Of a stretch of DNA of 64,000 nt, positions 17,183 to 25,729 are shown in pieces. Below the pieces are notes generated by a model. The model worked only from the letters and a program-made list of their open reading frames with translations, did no database searches and was not told where the DNA came from. Numbering within the stretch: position 1 is the first letter of the stretch; each line of letters starts with the position of its first letter. This DNA comes from Tunturibacter gelidoferens (GTDB lineage: Bacteria > Acidobacteriota > Terriglobia > Terriglobales > Acidobacteriaceae). Location of the stretch: positions 744,001 to 808,000 of the forward strand of contig NZ_CP132938.1 of assembly GCF_040358255.1 (NCBI RefSeq), given 5' to 3'. A program made the translations under genes and the position numbers.

Positions 17183-17641
17183 ATGAATCTCTTCTCTGAA
17201 AGAATCTTCAAAAATATGAATGCCTCGTTGCGTGCTTCAACTTTTTCTGCAGATAGTCTTGGCGTGTGGGCCTCTGCTCTCTGCGTGGTGCATTGTGTTG
17301 TGACGCCGGTTATGGTCTCGATGTCGGTGGTGATGGCTCGATTTATTCCGGGGGAGGAGAGGACGCATCGTGCGCTGGCGGTAGGGGTCGCAGCGCTTGG
17401 TGCAATGGCGCTGGTGAAGGGATCTCGGACGCATGGGCGCAAACGCATTCTCGGGTTAATGGCGCTCGGGCTGGCGTTTATCTTCGTTGGGGCGTTCTTT
17501 GGGGAACGGCTGCCTTCCCACGGATACGAAGTCGCGGTGACGATGACGGGGAGCGCGCTGATGATCTGCGCTCACCGGATGAATCACACGTTCTGCAGAG
17601 AGTGCAGGCGGTGTACGCACTCGGATGCGGGAGTCTGTTGA
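17183..17641 (+). CDS. MerC domain-containing membrane protein
   Basis: A 152-residue inner-membrane protein with about four transmembrane segments. The family hallmark is the first-helix metal motif in ALCVVHCVVTP, with Cys and His-Cys facing the membrane; a Cys/His-rich tail follows (CAHRMNHTFCRECRRC). MerC proteins were first described in mercury uptake, but chromosomal stand-alone members are usually linked to other metals, often zinc. I chose the ATG at 17183 because AGCAGGA lies 5 nt upstream; 17177 is also possible. No mer genes are nearby, and the palindrome at 17137-17156 hints at metal-responsive control. Confidence 0.85.
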   Translation: MNLFSERIFKNMNASLRASTFSADSLGVWASALCVVHCVVTPVMVSMSVVMARFIPGEERTHRALAVGVAALGAMALVKGSRTHGRKRILGLMALGLAFIFVGAFFGERLPSHGYEVAVTMTGSALMICAHRMNHTFCRECRRCTHSDAGVC

Positions 17642-17659
17642 TGGCTATTGAACTGCGCC

Positions 17660-18529
17660 TTATGCCTTGATGGTCTGGAGGTAGGCGAAGTTTTCTTTGA
17701 GGCTGTCGAGGATCTGGAGGGCGGTGTCGTCCTGATCGAGGTAGGCGTAGCGGATGCCCTGCTTGTGGGCCTGAGCGAAGATGGCGGGCCAGTTGAGAGT
17801 TCCCTTGCCCATCTCGGTGATGTGCTTGGCGGTGGGGCCCATGACGAAGCCGGTGGGGGCGTTGACGATGCGGTCTTTGAGGTGGAGGAGACAGACGCGG
17901 TTGGCGTAACGGGTGAGCATGGTGAGGGGATCCTGGCCGGCCTGGGCGAGCCAGTACATGTCGAACTCGAGCTTCACGAGGGCTGGGTCGGTGTGCTGCA
18001 TGAGTTCGTCGAAACCGGTGGTGGTGCCCTGCGGGGCGAACTCGTAGCAGTGGTTGTGAAAGACAAATTGCATGCCGGCGTCGTGGACGTTATGGCCCCA
18101 GGTGTTGAAGTCGGCGGCGGCTTTATGGAAGTTGTCGAGAGTCCACTGGCCCGGGTGTTCCGGGGGGATCATGGGGCATACCATGTACTCGAGGCCGAGC
18201 TGATGGGCGTAGTCGATTTTGGTGGGGACGCTGGCATAATCGAAGTGGGCGGAGACGAGGCCGAGGCCGGAGTCGGCGACGATGCGGCGGAGCTCGGGCG
18301 CGGGGTGGGTATAGACGATGGGGAAGAGCTCGATCTGGGTGTAGCCGATCTGCCGGATGGCGTGGAGGATGCCTGGGAGATCTTGCGGGGCCTCTTTGCG
18401 GACCATGTAGAGCTGGACACCGTAGACGAAGGGAGCGTCGGCGGCGAAGGCAGAGGGAAGGCGGCCGAGGGTGCAGCCGGCGGCGGTGGCGAGGGCGGAG
18501 AGGCGGAGGAAGTCGCGGCGGGTGGGCAT
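17660..18529 (-). CDS. Tat-exported sugar phosphate isomerase/epimerase (xylose isomerase-like TIM barrel)
   Basis: A 289-residue protein. It begins MPTRRDFLRLSALATAAG, a twin-arginine signal, with likely cleavage after AFA near residue 29. The rest is an AP-endonuclease-2/xylose isomerase-like TIM barrel: GVQLYMVR, TQIELFP, VFHNHCYEF, KLEFDMYWL and LLHLKD mark successive strands with candidate metal ligands. The substrate is unknown; periplasmic members occur in sugar and inositol catabolism. It is 51 nt downstream of a secreted VOC protein on the same strand, probably an operon acting in the periplasm. AGGAG precedes the start. Confidence 0.88.
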   Translation of the reverse strand: MPTRRDFLRLSALATAAGCTLGRLPSAFAADAPFVYGVQLYMVRKEAPQDLPGILHAIRQIGYTQIELFPIVYTHPAPELRRIVADSGLGLVSAHFDYASVPTKIDYAHQLGLEYMVCPMIPPEHPGQWTLDNFHKAAADFNTWGHNVHDAGMQFVFHNHCYEFAPQGTTTGFDELMQHTDPALVKLEFDMYWLAQAGQDPLTMLTRYANRVCLLHLKDRIVNAPTGFVMGPTAKHITEMGKGTLNWPAIFAQAHKQGIRYAYLDQDDTALQILDSLKENFAYLQTIKA

Positions 18530-18580
18530 GATCGATGCTCCTGGAGTTCTTCGAGCTGGTGGTGTTAGCGGTTCAGCTGT

Positions 18581-19489
18581 CTAGCGGTTTTCGGCTTCGG
18601 TGGGTGCTTTGCCTAGGATTGGAGAGCAGCAGGGCGTGCCGGAGGGCTGAAACTCCATGTATTCAACGCGGGTGAGATCGGGGTCGAAGAGGTTGAGCTG
18701 GACCTTGCCGTCTTTGCCCATCTGGGTTTTGGCGCAGTTGGGGCCTTCGCATTTGTTGCGGGCGAGGGATGCAACGACGTCACTCATCTGGCTGGTGCCG
18801 AGTGAGAAATGATTGAGGACGCCGAGCTGTTTGGCGGAGGGAGTGGTGTCGTAGAGCATGTACTCGAGCCAGTCGGTGCCGTCGGGAACCTGCTGGCTGA
18901 CCCAGTCGGTCTTGCCCTCCTGCATGCCGCCGTGCCAGTAGGGGCGGAAGCCGAGGAGGTCCTTGTAGAAGCGATCTTCGGCGGCGGCGTCTTTGACGAG
19001 GAAGCCGGTGTGGATGATGCGATGGGAGGTGGCGTCGGGCGAGGTGATGGGAAGGCCTGGGATTTTGGTGCCCTCTTGCACGAAGTAGACGAGGTTGCCT
19101 TCGGGGTCGTGGACGGCGAAGGTTTCGTGGGCGAGAGGCTGCTCTATGACGACTTTGTGAGCTTTGAGGAAGCGCTCCAGGGCTGTGGCGTCGTGGGTGG
19201 TGAAGGCGATTGCTGCTAGGCGACTGGCAGGTGCGGGGTTGGGCAGGGCTTCGACCTCCAGCCACTGGAGGTCGTTGACGGAGTAGCGAGTGATGCCGTC
19301 GCTCTCTGCGTGGCCCAGTCCGAGAGTTTTGCCGTAGAAGGTGGCGGAGGCAGCTGGATCGGCGGTGTACATGCGGATGAAGGCGATGCCGGTGATGGCG
19401 GGGCGCTCTTGTGCGAGGGAGAGACCGGAGAGGCAGAGAAGGAGGCAAAGTGCGAGGGAGAGCGGAAGACGAGGCCTGACTCTGCGCAT
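18581..19489 (-). CDS. Secreted VOC (glyoxalase-like) protein
   Basis: About 302 residues with a Sec signal peptide (MRRVRPRLPLSLALCLLLCLSGLSLAQ). Two VOC/glyoxalase repeats follow: one near residues 34-135 (FIRMYTADPAASATFYGKTLGL ending in DPEGNLVYFVQ) and one near 155-285 (HTGFLVKDAAAEDRFYKDLLGFRPYW ending in FDPDLTRVEYMEF). The His and Glu positions in each repeat could bind a metal, but the reaction is unknown. The ATG at 19489 is preferred over a GTG three codons earlier; neither has a strong ribosome site. It is paired with the Tat isomerase downstream. Confidence 0.85.
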   Translation of the reverse strand: MRRVRPRLPLSLALCLLLCLSGLSLAQERPAITGIAFIRMYTADPAASATFYGKTLGLGHAESDGITRYSVNDLQWLEVEALPNPAPASRLAAIAFTTHDATALERFLKAHKVVIEQPLAHETFAVHDPEGNLVYFVQEGTKIPGLPITSPDATSHRIIHTGFLVKDAAAEDRFYKDLLGFRPYWHGGMQEGKTDWVSQQVPDGTDWLEYMLYDTTPSAKQLGVLNHFSLGTSQMSDVVASLARNKCEGPNCAKTQMGKDGKVQLNLFDPDLTRVEYMEFQPSGTPCCSPILGKAPTEAENR

Positions 19490-19565
19490 GGGAGTCACTT
19501 TAGTTGGTGGTCCGACCTTTTGTCAAAAGATGCGTGGCAAGGGTTGATTTGACGAACTGGACGGA

Positions 19566-20060
19566 TCAGACCGCCTCGAGGTTCATGAGGAGGTAGTCCA
19601 TTCCCCAGGCGGGCTTGATGCCTTGCTGGCGGGCGAGGGTGGCGAGTTGTGCGTAGTGACGGATGCTGTGCAGTAGAAGGTGAAACAAGATCGTTTTGGG
19701 AGTGGACCGTGCGGGGCCCATGACGCGGGTCGAAAACTCGATGGGTTGGTCCCAGTCCATCTCGGAGGCGAGGAGTTTGTGGACGAGTGCGAAGGCGTGG
19801 TCGTGGGTGGCGTATATTTTTTCGACTGAGTCGTAGGAGATGCTGGTGTAGTCGGTCGCGGTGAGATCGGAGAGGCGCTCGGCGAAACGAAGCTCAACGG
19901 CGACGATGTGCTGCAGGAGCTGGGCGACGGATTGAACGTTGTTAACGTCGCAGGGCACAGCGAGCAGTTCTGGGTGGGCGGCTAAGAGGTTGCGCCAGCC
20001 GGTGGAGGTTTTTTCGACCCAGGCGATGAGTTCGTGCGCGGTGAGAGCTGGTTCGGTCAT
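19566..20060 (-). CDS. DinB family protein (second copy)
   Basis: A 164-residue DinB/YfiT-type helical bundle. The putative metal-binding His residues are in LLQHIVAVE, DHAFALV and the C-terminal LLHSIRHYAQLATLARQQG, the last being the DinB signature. The start at 20060 follows GGGAGAAG; a longer reading (to 20096) is not needed. It is not closely similar to the DinB at 10347. AGATGTCATAAG lies about 28-39 nt upstream of the start and matches half of the WYL operator at 10272-10292. Confidence 0.88.
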   Translation of the reverse strand: MTEPALTAHELIAWVEKTSTGWRNLLAAHPELLAVPCDVNNVQSVAQLLQHIVAVELRFAERLSDLTATDYTSISYDSVEKIYATHDHAFALVHKLLASEMDWDQPIEFSTRVMGPARSTPKTILFHLLLHSIRHYAQLATLARQQGIKPAWGMDYLLMNLEAV

Positions 20061-20176
20061 GGTCTTCTCCCTTTTCCTATTTACGAAAGATGTCATAAGA
20101 ATGTTCGACTGGTCGCGACAGGGCTGCGCATAAAAAGCGCGTGTATTTGCTGCAGCCCTGTCTTAATGTTTCGGTT

Positions 20177-21127
20177 TTATGGATGTGCGGCGAGGAAGGC
20201 GTTGATCTCCGCGTATTCGGCTTCGGTGAGGCGGAAGGTGACGGCGGGGGTGACGCCTTCGACCTGTTTGGCGTTGCGGCCTCCGACGATGGCTGCGGTG
20301 ATGGCGGGGTTGTGAAGCGTCCAGGCGATGGCTACGACGCCGGCAGTTACGTTGTGACGTGTGCCCACGGTTTTCAGGAAGTCGGCGATGGCAAGGTTGC
20401 GGGAGAGGAGCGGCTCCTGGTAGTTCTTTGCGTTGCGGCGGAAGTCGTCGCTGGGGAAGGAGGCGACGCGCTCTTTGGTCATGGCCCCGGTGAGCAGACC
20501 TGAGTGCATGGGGGCGTAGTTGATGGTGCCGATGTTGTGTTTGTGGGTGAAGGGGAGAATCTCGGCTTCGATGGCGCGGTTGAGCATGGAGTAAGGCGGC
20601 TGGTTGGAGGTGATGGGGGCGATTTTGATGGCGCGCTCCATCTGGGACACGCTGAAGTTGGAGACGCCGATCCAGCGGACCTTTCCTTCGCGCTGCAGGT
20701 CGGCCATTACCGTCCAGCCTTCTTCGATGTCTTCGTCTGGCTTGGGCCAGTGGACTTGATAGAGGTCGATGGCTTCGACTTGGAGGCGGCGAAGACTGTC
20801 TTCGACTTCGCGGCGGATTTGTTTGAGCGAGTTCGTGATCTCGCGCTTGTCGTCCCACACCATGGAACACTTGGTGAAGAGGTAGGGTTTTTGTGATGCG
20901 GATTTGACGGCTTTGCCGACGACCTCTTCGGAATGGCCTAGGCCATAGACGGCGGCGGTGTCGATCCAGTTGATGCCGAGGTCGAGTGCTTTGTGGATGG
21001 CGGTGATTGAGTCGTTGTCGTCCTGGGGGCCCCATGAGAAGGCCCAGTCGCCGCCACCGATAGCCCATGCGCCGAAGCCAATGGGGGAGATTAAGAGATC
21101 AGATTTGCCGAGTTGTTTCTTGTCCAT
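20177..21127 (-). CDS. Aldo/keto reductase
   Basis: A 316-residue (beta/alpha)8 NADPH-dependent oxidoreductase of the AKR superfamily. The catalytic tetrad can be read as Asp and Tyr in WIDTAAVYGLGHSEE, Lys in LFTKC and His in YQVHWPKPDEDIEEGW. The cofactor part ends with AAIVGGRNAKQVEG. The family branch resembles YghZ/IolS-like AKRs that reduce sugars or aldehydes. The ATG at 21127 gives the usual MDKKQLGKSDLLISPIGFGAWAIGG start; upstream in-frame codons lie in the 21.2-kb repeat and are not coding. Confidence 0.93.
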   Translation of the reverse strand: MDKKQLGKSDLLISPIGFGAWAIGGGDWAFSWGPQDDNDSITAIHKALDLGINWIDTAAVYGLGHSEEVVGKAVKSASQKPYLFTKCSMVWDDKREITNSLKQIRREVEDSLRRLQVEAIDLYQVHWPKPDEDIEEGWTVMADLQREGKVRWIGVSNFSVSQMERAIKIAPITSNQPPYSMLNRAIEAEILPFTHKHNIGTINYAPMHSGLLTGAMTKERVASFPSDDFRRNAKNYQEPLLSRNLAIADFLKTVGTRHNVTAGVVAIAWTLHNPAITAAIVGGRNAKQVEGVTPAVTFRLTEAEYAEINAFLAAHP

Positions 21128-21201
21128 TTTTATTGGACGCTTCGAGGGCAACGGAGGCTTCAACAGGAGATGAATAGCTGGGTTATAGGTTTGTGGTAGA
21201 G

Positions 21202-21283
21202 AAGCAGATTCCTCCGCTGCGCTGCGGAATGACAACAAAAACGACAACGGCAGCGGCGACGGCAACGACAACGGCAACAGATT
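21202..21283 (+). repeat. Second copy of CTCCGCTGCGC element with microsatellite
   Basis: AGCAGATTCCTCCGCTGCG is followed by CTGCGGAATGACAACAAAAA and ACGACAACGGCAGC-type runs. It matches 8067-8120 almost base for base over its first 45 nt. It occupies the whole gap between the aldo/keto reductase and purD. Confidence 0.65.
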
Positions 21284-21295
21284 CTATGTTGGTTC

Positions 21296-22588
21296 TTAGC
21301 GTAAGGCACGGTGGCCGATGTCGCGGCGGAACTGCATGCCTTCGAAGGATATCTTCGCGAGTTGGGCGTAGGCCTTGTCGAGGGCGGTTTGCAGATCGGG
21401 CGCGAAGGCGGAGATGGCGAGGACTCGGCCTCCAGCGGTGACGGTCTTTCCGTCTTTGAGGGCTGTCCCGGAGTGGAAGATGACCACGTCTTCCTCTTTG
21501 GCTTTGTCTCTCGCGTCGCCGATCGAGTTGTCGGGCAGGCCGGAGATGGGTTTGCCCGAGGCGTACTTGCCGGGGTAGCCGCCGCTGGCCGCGATAACGC
21601 AGACGCTGGCTCCGGGGCGCATGTTGATGCTGAGCTCGTTGGCGGTGCCGTCGATGGAGGCGTTGAAGAGATCGAGGATGTCGGTCTCGAGGCGGAGGAG
21701 GATAGCTTCGGTTTCGGGATCGCCGAAGCGGGTGTTGAACTCGAGGACCATGGGGCCGCGCGGTGTCATCATGATGCCGCAGAAGAGGATGCCTTTGAAG
21801 GGTTCGCCTTCGGAGTGCATGCCGTCGACTACCTTTTGCGCGACGTTGTGGAGGAGCCAGCTGCGCATGGCCGGCGTGGCGATGCCGTCGGTGGAGTAGG
21901 CTCCCATGCCGCCGGTGTTGGGGCCGGTGTCACCTTCGCCGATGCGCTTGTGGTCCTGCGCGGAGGCTATTTCGATGGCGTGAGTGCCGTCGCAGAGAGC
22001 GAAGAAGGAGAGCTCTTCGCCGGTGAGGAACTCCTCGAGAACGACTGCCTCCTCCGTCGTGCCGAGGAGGGAGCCGCTGAACATCTCGGCAGCGGCGGCT
22101 TCGGCCTGAAGGTGAGTCTCGCAGATGACGACGCCTTTGCCGGCGGCGAGGCCGGAGGCTTTGACGACGATGGGGACGGCGAAGCGAGGGAGCTCTTCGC
22201 GGACCTGCGCGAGGGTGGTGCAGATGCCATACTCCGCGGTGGGAATGGCGTGGCGTTGCATGAACTCCTTGGCGAAGGCTTTGCTGGTCTCGAGCTGGGC
22301 TGCGCCTTGCGTGGGGCCGAAGACGCGGTGGCCGCGTTTGGTGAGCTCATCGACCAGGCCGATGGAGAGAGGGAGTTCGGGGCCGATGACGGTGAGCGCG
22401 GGCTGCTCGATAGAGACGATGTTGACCAGTTCGTGGAGGTTGCCGGGGTCGCAGGGGATGCAGCGGGCGAGCGCGGCGATGCCGCCGTTGCCGGGAGCGC
22501 AGAGGACCTCGGTGACCTGAGACGATTTTAGGAGAGCCCAGACGATAGCGTGCTCGCGACCGCCGCCGCCGATTACCAGAACCTTCAT
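21296..22588 (-). CDS. purD: Phosphoribosylamine--glycine ligase (GAR synthetase)
   Basis: ATP-grasp enzyme of 430 residues that joins phosphoribosylamine and glycine, the step after PurF. It starts MKVLVIGGGGREHAI, the canonical N-terminal loop. The ATP-grasp core is VPIVVKASGLAAGKGVVIC and GPNTGGMGAYS, with the metal-binding LEFNTRFGDPETEA. All domains to the C-terminal hydrophobic core are present. The ATG at 22588 is set by the conserved start. It is separate from purL-purF by about 4 kb and on the opposite strand. Confidence 0.97.
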   Translation of the reverse strand: MKVLVIGGGGREHAIVWALLKSSQVTEVLCAPGNGGIAALARCIPCDPGNLHELVNIVSIEQPALTVIGPELPLSIGLVDELTKRGHRVFGPTQGAAQLETSKAFAKEFMQRHAIPTAEYGICTTLAQVREELPRFAVPIVVKASGLAAGKGVVICETHLQAEAAAAEMFSGSLLGTTEEAVVLEEFLTGEELSFFALCDGTHAIEIASAQDHKRIGEGDTGPNTGGMGAYSTDGIATPAMRSWLLHNVAQKVVDGMHSEGEPFKGILFCGIMMTPRGPMVLEFNTRFGDPETEAILLRLETDILDLFNASIDGTANELSINMRPGASVCVIAASGGYPGKYASGKPISGLPDNSIGDARDKAKEEDVVIFHSGTALKDGKTVTAGGRVLAISAFAPDLQTALDKAYAQLAKISFEGMQFRRDIGHRALR

Positions 22589-22712
22589 TCCTTGACCTTC
22601 ATTTGCTGATGCGCTCCTGTGGATGCGAAATTTGCTTCGCAACTTCGAGGCTAGCATCGTGGGAGATGAAGTCAAACCGAGTCGGCTGTAAGCTATTGAC
22701 CGAGGGAAGAGA

Positions 22713-23318
22713 ATGATTGGCGATACAGCGCAGTATCAGGAGCTGGTGAAGCTCTACGCGGCCTACGGTGATGACGAGTTGTTGGGGCTGGCTCGGGGAA
22801 TGAGTGACCTTACGGATATGGCGCAGGAGGCGCTGCGAGGAGAGATGTCGCGGCGTGGGCTTAAGGCTTCGTCAGCGCCGGAGCGTGCGGAGCAGAGGGT
22901 ACTGAGTGATGACGATCTGGCGGATTTGAGGGCGTTTGCCGCGCTGGCTCCGGCGGACTGTGTCTTTGAGTACAAAGATGGGCGCGGTGCGGTGGCTGCC
23001 TCACTCGCGCTGCGAGAGGCAGGGATTGAGTCTATCGTCTTGCAGGGAGATGGATCGCGGATGGACGTGCAAGGGCCTCGCGTTGTGGTCGCTCCAGAGA
23101 ATGCGGAGGACGCGGCGATACTGTTGTCGCAGCCGTTGGCTGAGCGGTTCAAGGCGGAGGTTGACGAGTCTGCGTCGGGAGAGTTTACGTTGCCAGCCTG
23201 CCCGATATGCGGGAGCCACGAGACCCTGCTGGAGGCGGTGGAACCAGCAAACCGATGGCGATGCGATGACTGCGATCATGACTGGCTGGAGGGAGAGGCT
23301 TCGTCAGCGGTGGAGTGA
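22713..23318 (+). CDS. Hypothetical protein with DUF2007-like domain and C-terminal zinc ribbon
   Basis: A 201-residue cytoplasmic protein. Residues 5-50 form a helical segment (QELVKLYAAYGDDELLGLA...ALRGEMSRRGL). The middle (about 80-145) resembles the DUF2007 signal-transducing fold: alternating strands with SLALREAGIESIVL and a late GPRVVVAPENAEDAAILL. The C-terminus is a zinc ribbon, CPICGSHETLLEA...WRCDDCDHDW. The start at 22713 follows a GAGGGAAGAGA site. The function is unknown. The gene ends at a strong bidirectional terminator. Confidence 0.8.
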   Translation: MIGDTAQYQELVKLYAAYGDDELLGLARGMSDLTDMAQEALRGEMSRRGLKASSAPERAEQRVLSDDDLADLRAFAALAPADCVFEYKDGRGAVAASLALREAGIESIVLQGDGSRMDVQGPRVVVAPENAEDAAILLSQPLAERFKAEVDESASGEFTLPACPICGSHETLLEAVEPANRWRCDDCDHDWLEGEASSAVE

Positions 23319-23337
23319 TTTTTTGATGGAGAGGAAT

Positions 23338-23366
23338 AAAAAGACCCGCGCCAGGCGGGTCTTTTC
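23338..23366. terminator. Bidirectional intrinsic terminator
   Basis: AAAAAGACCCGC and GCGGGTCTTTT form a stem with a short loop between two convergent genes. A-runs on one side become U-runs for the other strand. Confidence 0.85.
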
Positions 23367-23387
23367 ACGTGCAACGGCGAAAGTAGC

Positions 23388-25310
23388 TTAGTGTGGCTTT
23401 CCTTCTCCGTGTGGAGCGGGTCTCGCCTCAGCCTGCTGCCTAGCTTGAGGTGCCGGACGCGACTGTGGTTGAGGTGCCGGGCGTGACTGGGGTTGAGGTG
23501 CCGGACGCGACTGTGGTTGAGGTGCCGGGCGTGACTGGGGTTGAGGCGCCGGACGCGACTGTGGTTGAGGTGCCGGGCGTGACTGGGGTTGAGGGCGTGG
23601 CTGCGGTTGGGACTGAGGACGGGCTACGTTCTGCGGGGTTGGTTCAGGTCTGCTCTGCGGTTCAGGTCTGCTCTGCGGTGCAGGGCGAACCTGGAGCTGA
23701 GGCTGGGGTTGGACAGGACGGGTTTGGGGTTGCGGCTGGACCGGTCGTACCTGCGGTTGGACTGGTCTGGTTTCGGGTTGGGCGGGTCGTACCTGTGGTT
23801 GAACCGGTCTGGTTTCGGGTTGGACTGGTCGCACCTGCGGTTGGACCGGTTTGGTTTCGGGCTGAGTGGGTCGTACCTGGGGCTGAACCGGACGAGTCTC
23901 GGGTTGCACGGGACGAGTTTGAGGCTGGGCTGGACGGCTGACTTCGCCGGGCCTCGTGTTGGGCTGACCAGGGTTTGGTTGAGCAGGACGAGTTTCAGGC
24001 TGTGTGGGGCGGCCTGGCTGGACGGCCGGCTGACCAGGACGTGCAGGTTGTATAGATGGCTGGCCGGGGCGATTATTTTCGCCGGGCCGCGTATTTGGCT
24101 GGCCGGCGTTTGGCTGACCGGGTCGCGTTTCAGGCTGGACGGGGCGGCCGGGTTGCACTGCCGGCTGGCCAGGGCGGGATGGCTGTATGGCAGGTTGGCC
24201 GGGACGGTTGATCTCGCCAGGACGCGTGTTTGGTTGGACGGGCTGAGTGGCACGGACTGGTTGCACGGCTGGACGAGCGACCGCGGCGATAGGACGGGGT
24301 GAGGCGACCAGAGCGGGACGGCCCTTGTTCACGTTGTAGAACTGCTGGCGATTCTGTGCGGCCTCGCGCTGGTTCTGAAGTTGCGTGGTCATGGGCGGGA
24401 CGCGAGGGCCGCGGTTGGCTGCGACCTCGGCGGGCTGGGGGCGTACGTTGACGCCGCCGCGGCCGCCGTTGTAGGAGACCCGGTTGATGGTGGTGTTGTT
24501 AACGACGACCGTGCGGTTGTAAACGTTGGTGATGCGTGTGACGTTAACGTTGTTGACCGAGCGATTGTAGTAGAAGTTGCGGCCCTGCCAGTAGCCACCG
24601 TGATAGCCGCTGCCGGTGTAGCCGAAGCCGTAGTTCACGCCGCCGTAGAAGCCGATGTGCGGGCCCCAGAAGCCGCGATGAAGGATGTAACGGCCTCCGA
24701 AGAAGCCCCAGTAGCCGGGGGTCCAGAGAGCTCCGTAAAAGGGTGGAGCGCACCAGGCTCCGGGTACCCAATAGTAGCCGACGGGGGCGTATCCCCAGTA
24801 GCCGGGGGTCCAGAGGTAGTTGGGCGCAGGGGCTTCGGGCTGCTCGTATTGGGGGAGGGGTGGGGGCGGTTCGTTGGCCTCTTCGAGCGCCTGCTGACCG
24901 GCATCTACCTGGGATTCGTCGTAGTTGGTGGGGGCGTTGTAGTCGTAGTTCTGATCGTAGTTCTGGTCGTTGTTCTGAACCGGGGGCTGGGCGCTCTGGG
25001 CGGCAGTGTAGGCCTCGTTTTGAGGCGGCGGGGCGGCTGCTTGCGGAGCGTACTGCTCGGAGTTTTGCTCCGGCGTGGATTGGGAGCGGATGCCGAGGAC
25101 TCTTCCCTGCACGGGCTGTGGGGCAGGGGCGGCCTGGGGCTGGCTGTTGTCTACCGGGGCCGTGTTGGCATCAGCAGGGTCGGGACCGGAGTTGTCGGGA
25201 ATGGCTGCAGGCTCTACGCCCTTGTGGCAGCCTGAGAGTGTCACTGTTGCTGCGAGTGATGCAATGCCAAGCGATAGACCTAGAAAAATCCTGGGAAATG
25301 ATTTGTACAT
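23388..25310 (-). CDS. WXXGXW-repeat lipoprotein with proline/glutamine-rich tail
   Basis: A 640-residue surface or periplasmic lipoprotein. A lipoprotein signal ends in the lipobox LSGC near residue 28. After a Pro/Gln/Asn-rich linker comes a tryptophan- and glycine-rich segment (about residues 160-245) with repeated W(T/V)PGYWG and GFWGP units, the WXXGXW repeat. The C-terminal half is almost only Pro, Gln, Arg and Val in repeats such as QPGRP, RPVQPE and SRPAPQPQ. At DNA level these are 24/48-bp and roughly 30-bp tandem units. GAGGAG lies 9 nt before the ATG at 25310. A structural, cell-envelope role is inferred. Confidence 0.85.
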   Translation of the reverse strand: MYKSFPRIFLGLSLGIASLAATVTLSGCHKGVEPAAIPDNSGPDPADANTAPVDNSQPQAAPAPQPVQGRVLGIRSQSTPEQNSEQYAPQAAAPPPQNEAYTAAQSAQPPVQNNDQNYDQNYDYNAPTNYDESQVDAGQQALEEANEPPPPLPQYEQPEAPAPNYLWTPGYWGYAPVGYYWVPGAWCAPPFYGALWTPGYWGFFGGRYILHRGFWGPHIGFYGGVNYGFGYTGSGYHGGYWQGRNFYYNRSVNNVNVTRITNVYNRTVVVNNTTINRVSYNGGRGGVNVRPQPAEVAANRGPRVPPMTTQLQNQREAAQNRQQFYNVNKGRPALVASPRPIAAVARPAVQPVRATQPVQPNTRPGEINRPGQPAIQPSRPGQPAVQPGRPVQPETRPGQPNAGQPNTRPGENNRPGQPSIQPARPGQPAVQPGRPTQPETRPAQPNPGQPNTRPGEVSRPAQPQTRPVQPETRPVQPQVRPTQPETKPVQPQVRPVQPETRPVQPQVRPAQPETRPVQPQVRPVQPQPQTRPVQPQPQLQVRPAPQSRPEPQSRPEPTPQNVARPQSQPQPRPQPQSRPAPQPQSRPAPQPQSRPAPQPQSRPAPQPQSRPAPQPQSRPAPQARQQAEARPAPHGEGKPH

Positions 25311-25729
25311 ACTGCCAGTCTCCTCGTACCTGCTGCGGGTATAAACACGAACTTCTTGAATGAGATGCATTTTTCTTACAATTGCGGACTTTGCGAGTGA
25401 TGACGCAATAGCCAAAGCGACGCGTTGTGCTGTGGAGTCTGATAGTTGCGACGCTTTGGACGCCAGCCTGCCGCGTTTTGCAATCACCCTTTGGTGGGAG
25501 GGTCAGGCGCTTTACCGCAACCGGACGGAACGCAGTAAGATTAGTTTGATGGCAGGCTGTCTTCCCAACACGAAGCGCTTTCGCCACGGTCGCCCTGACC
25601 GCGGACGCTGCTAATTCGACCCCTCCCCTGAAAACTTGATAGGCTTCAGCCGTCGCCGTCTGCGGTTCGAAGATGTGACCACGGCCCCAACCATCGCGCT
25701 TCCGAAGAGCGCGCCTCGGAGAAGATACC
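25311..25729. other. Divergent intergenic region, no gene seen
   Basis: 419 bp between the lipoprotein (minus) and acnA (plus). It must hold both promoters, but I see no near-consensus pair. Short frames here lack ribosome sites and family features. Confidence 0.5.

Noticed and set aside
23450..23930. Regular short DNA repeats that could suggest a CRISPR array
   Set aside because: Units are contiguous, have no unique spacers, and encode the Pro/Gln repeats of the lipoprotein in frame.
25360..25614. An 84-codon plus-strand frame between the lipoprotein gene and acnA
   Set aside because: There is no ribosome site and no conserved pattern, and it lies in a region that must carry two divergent promoters.
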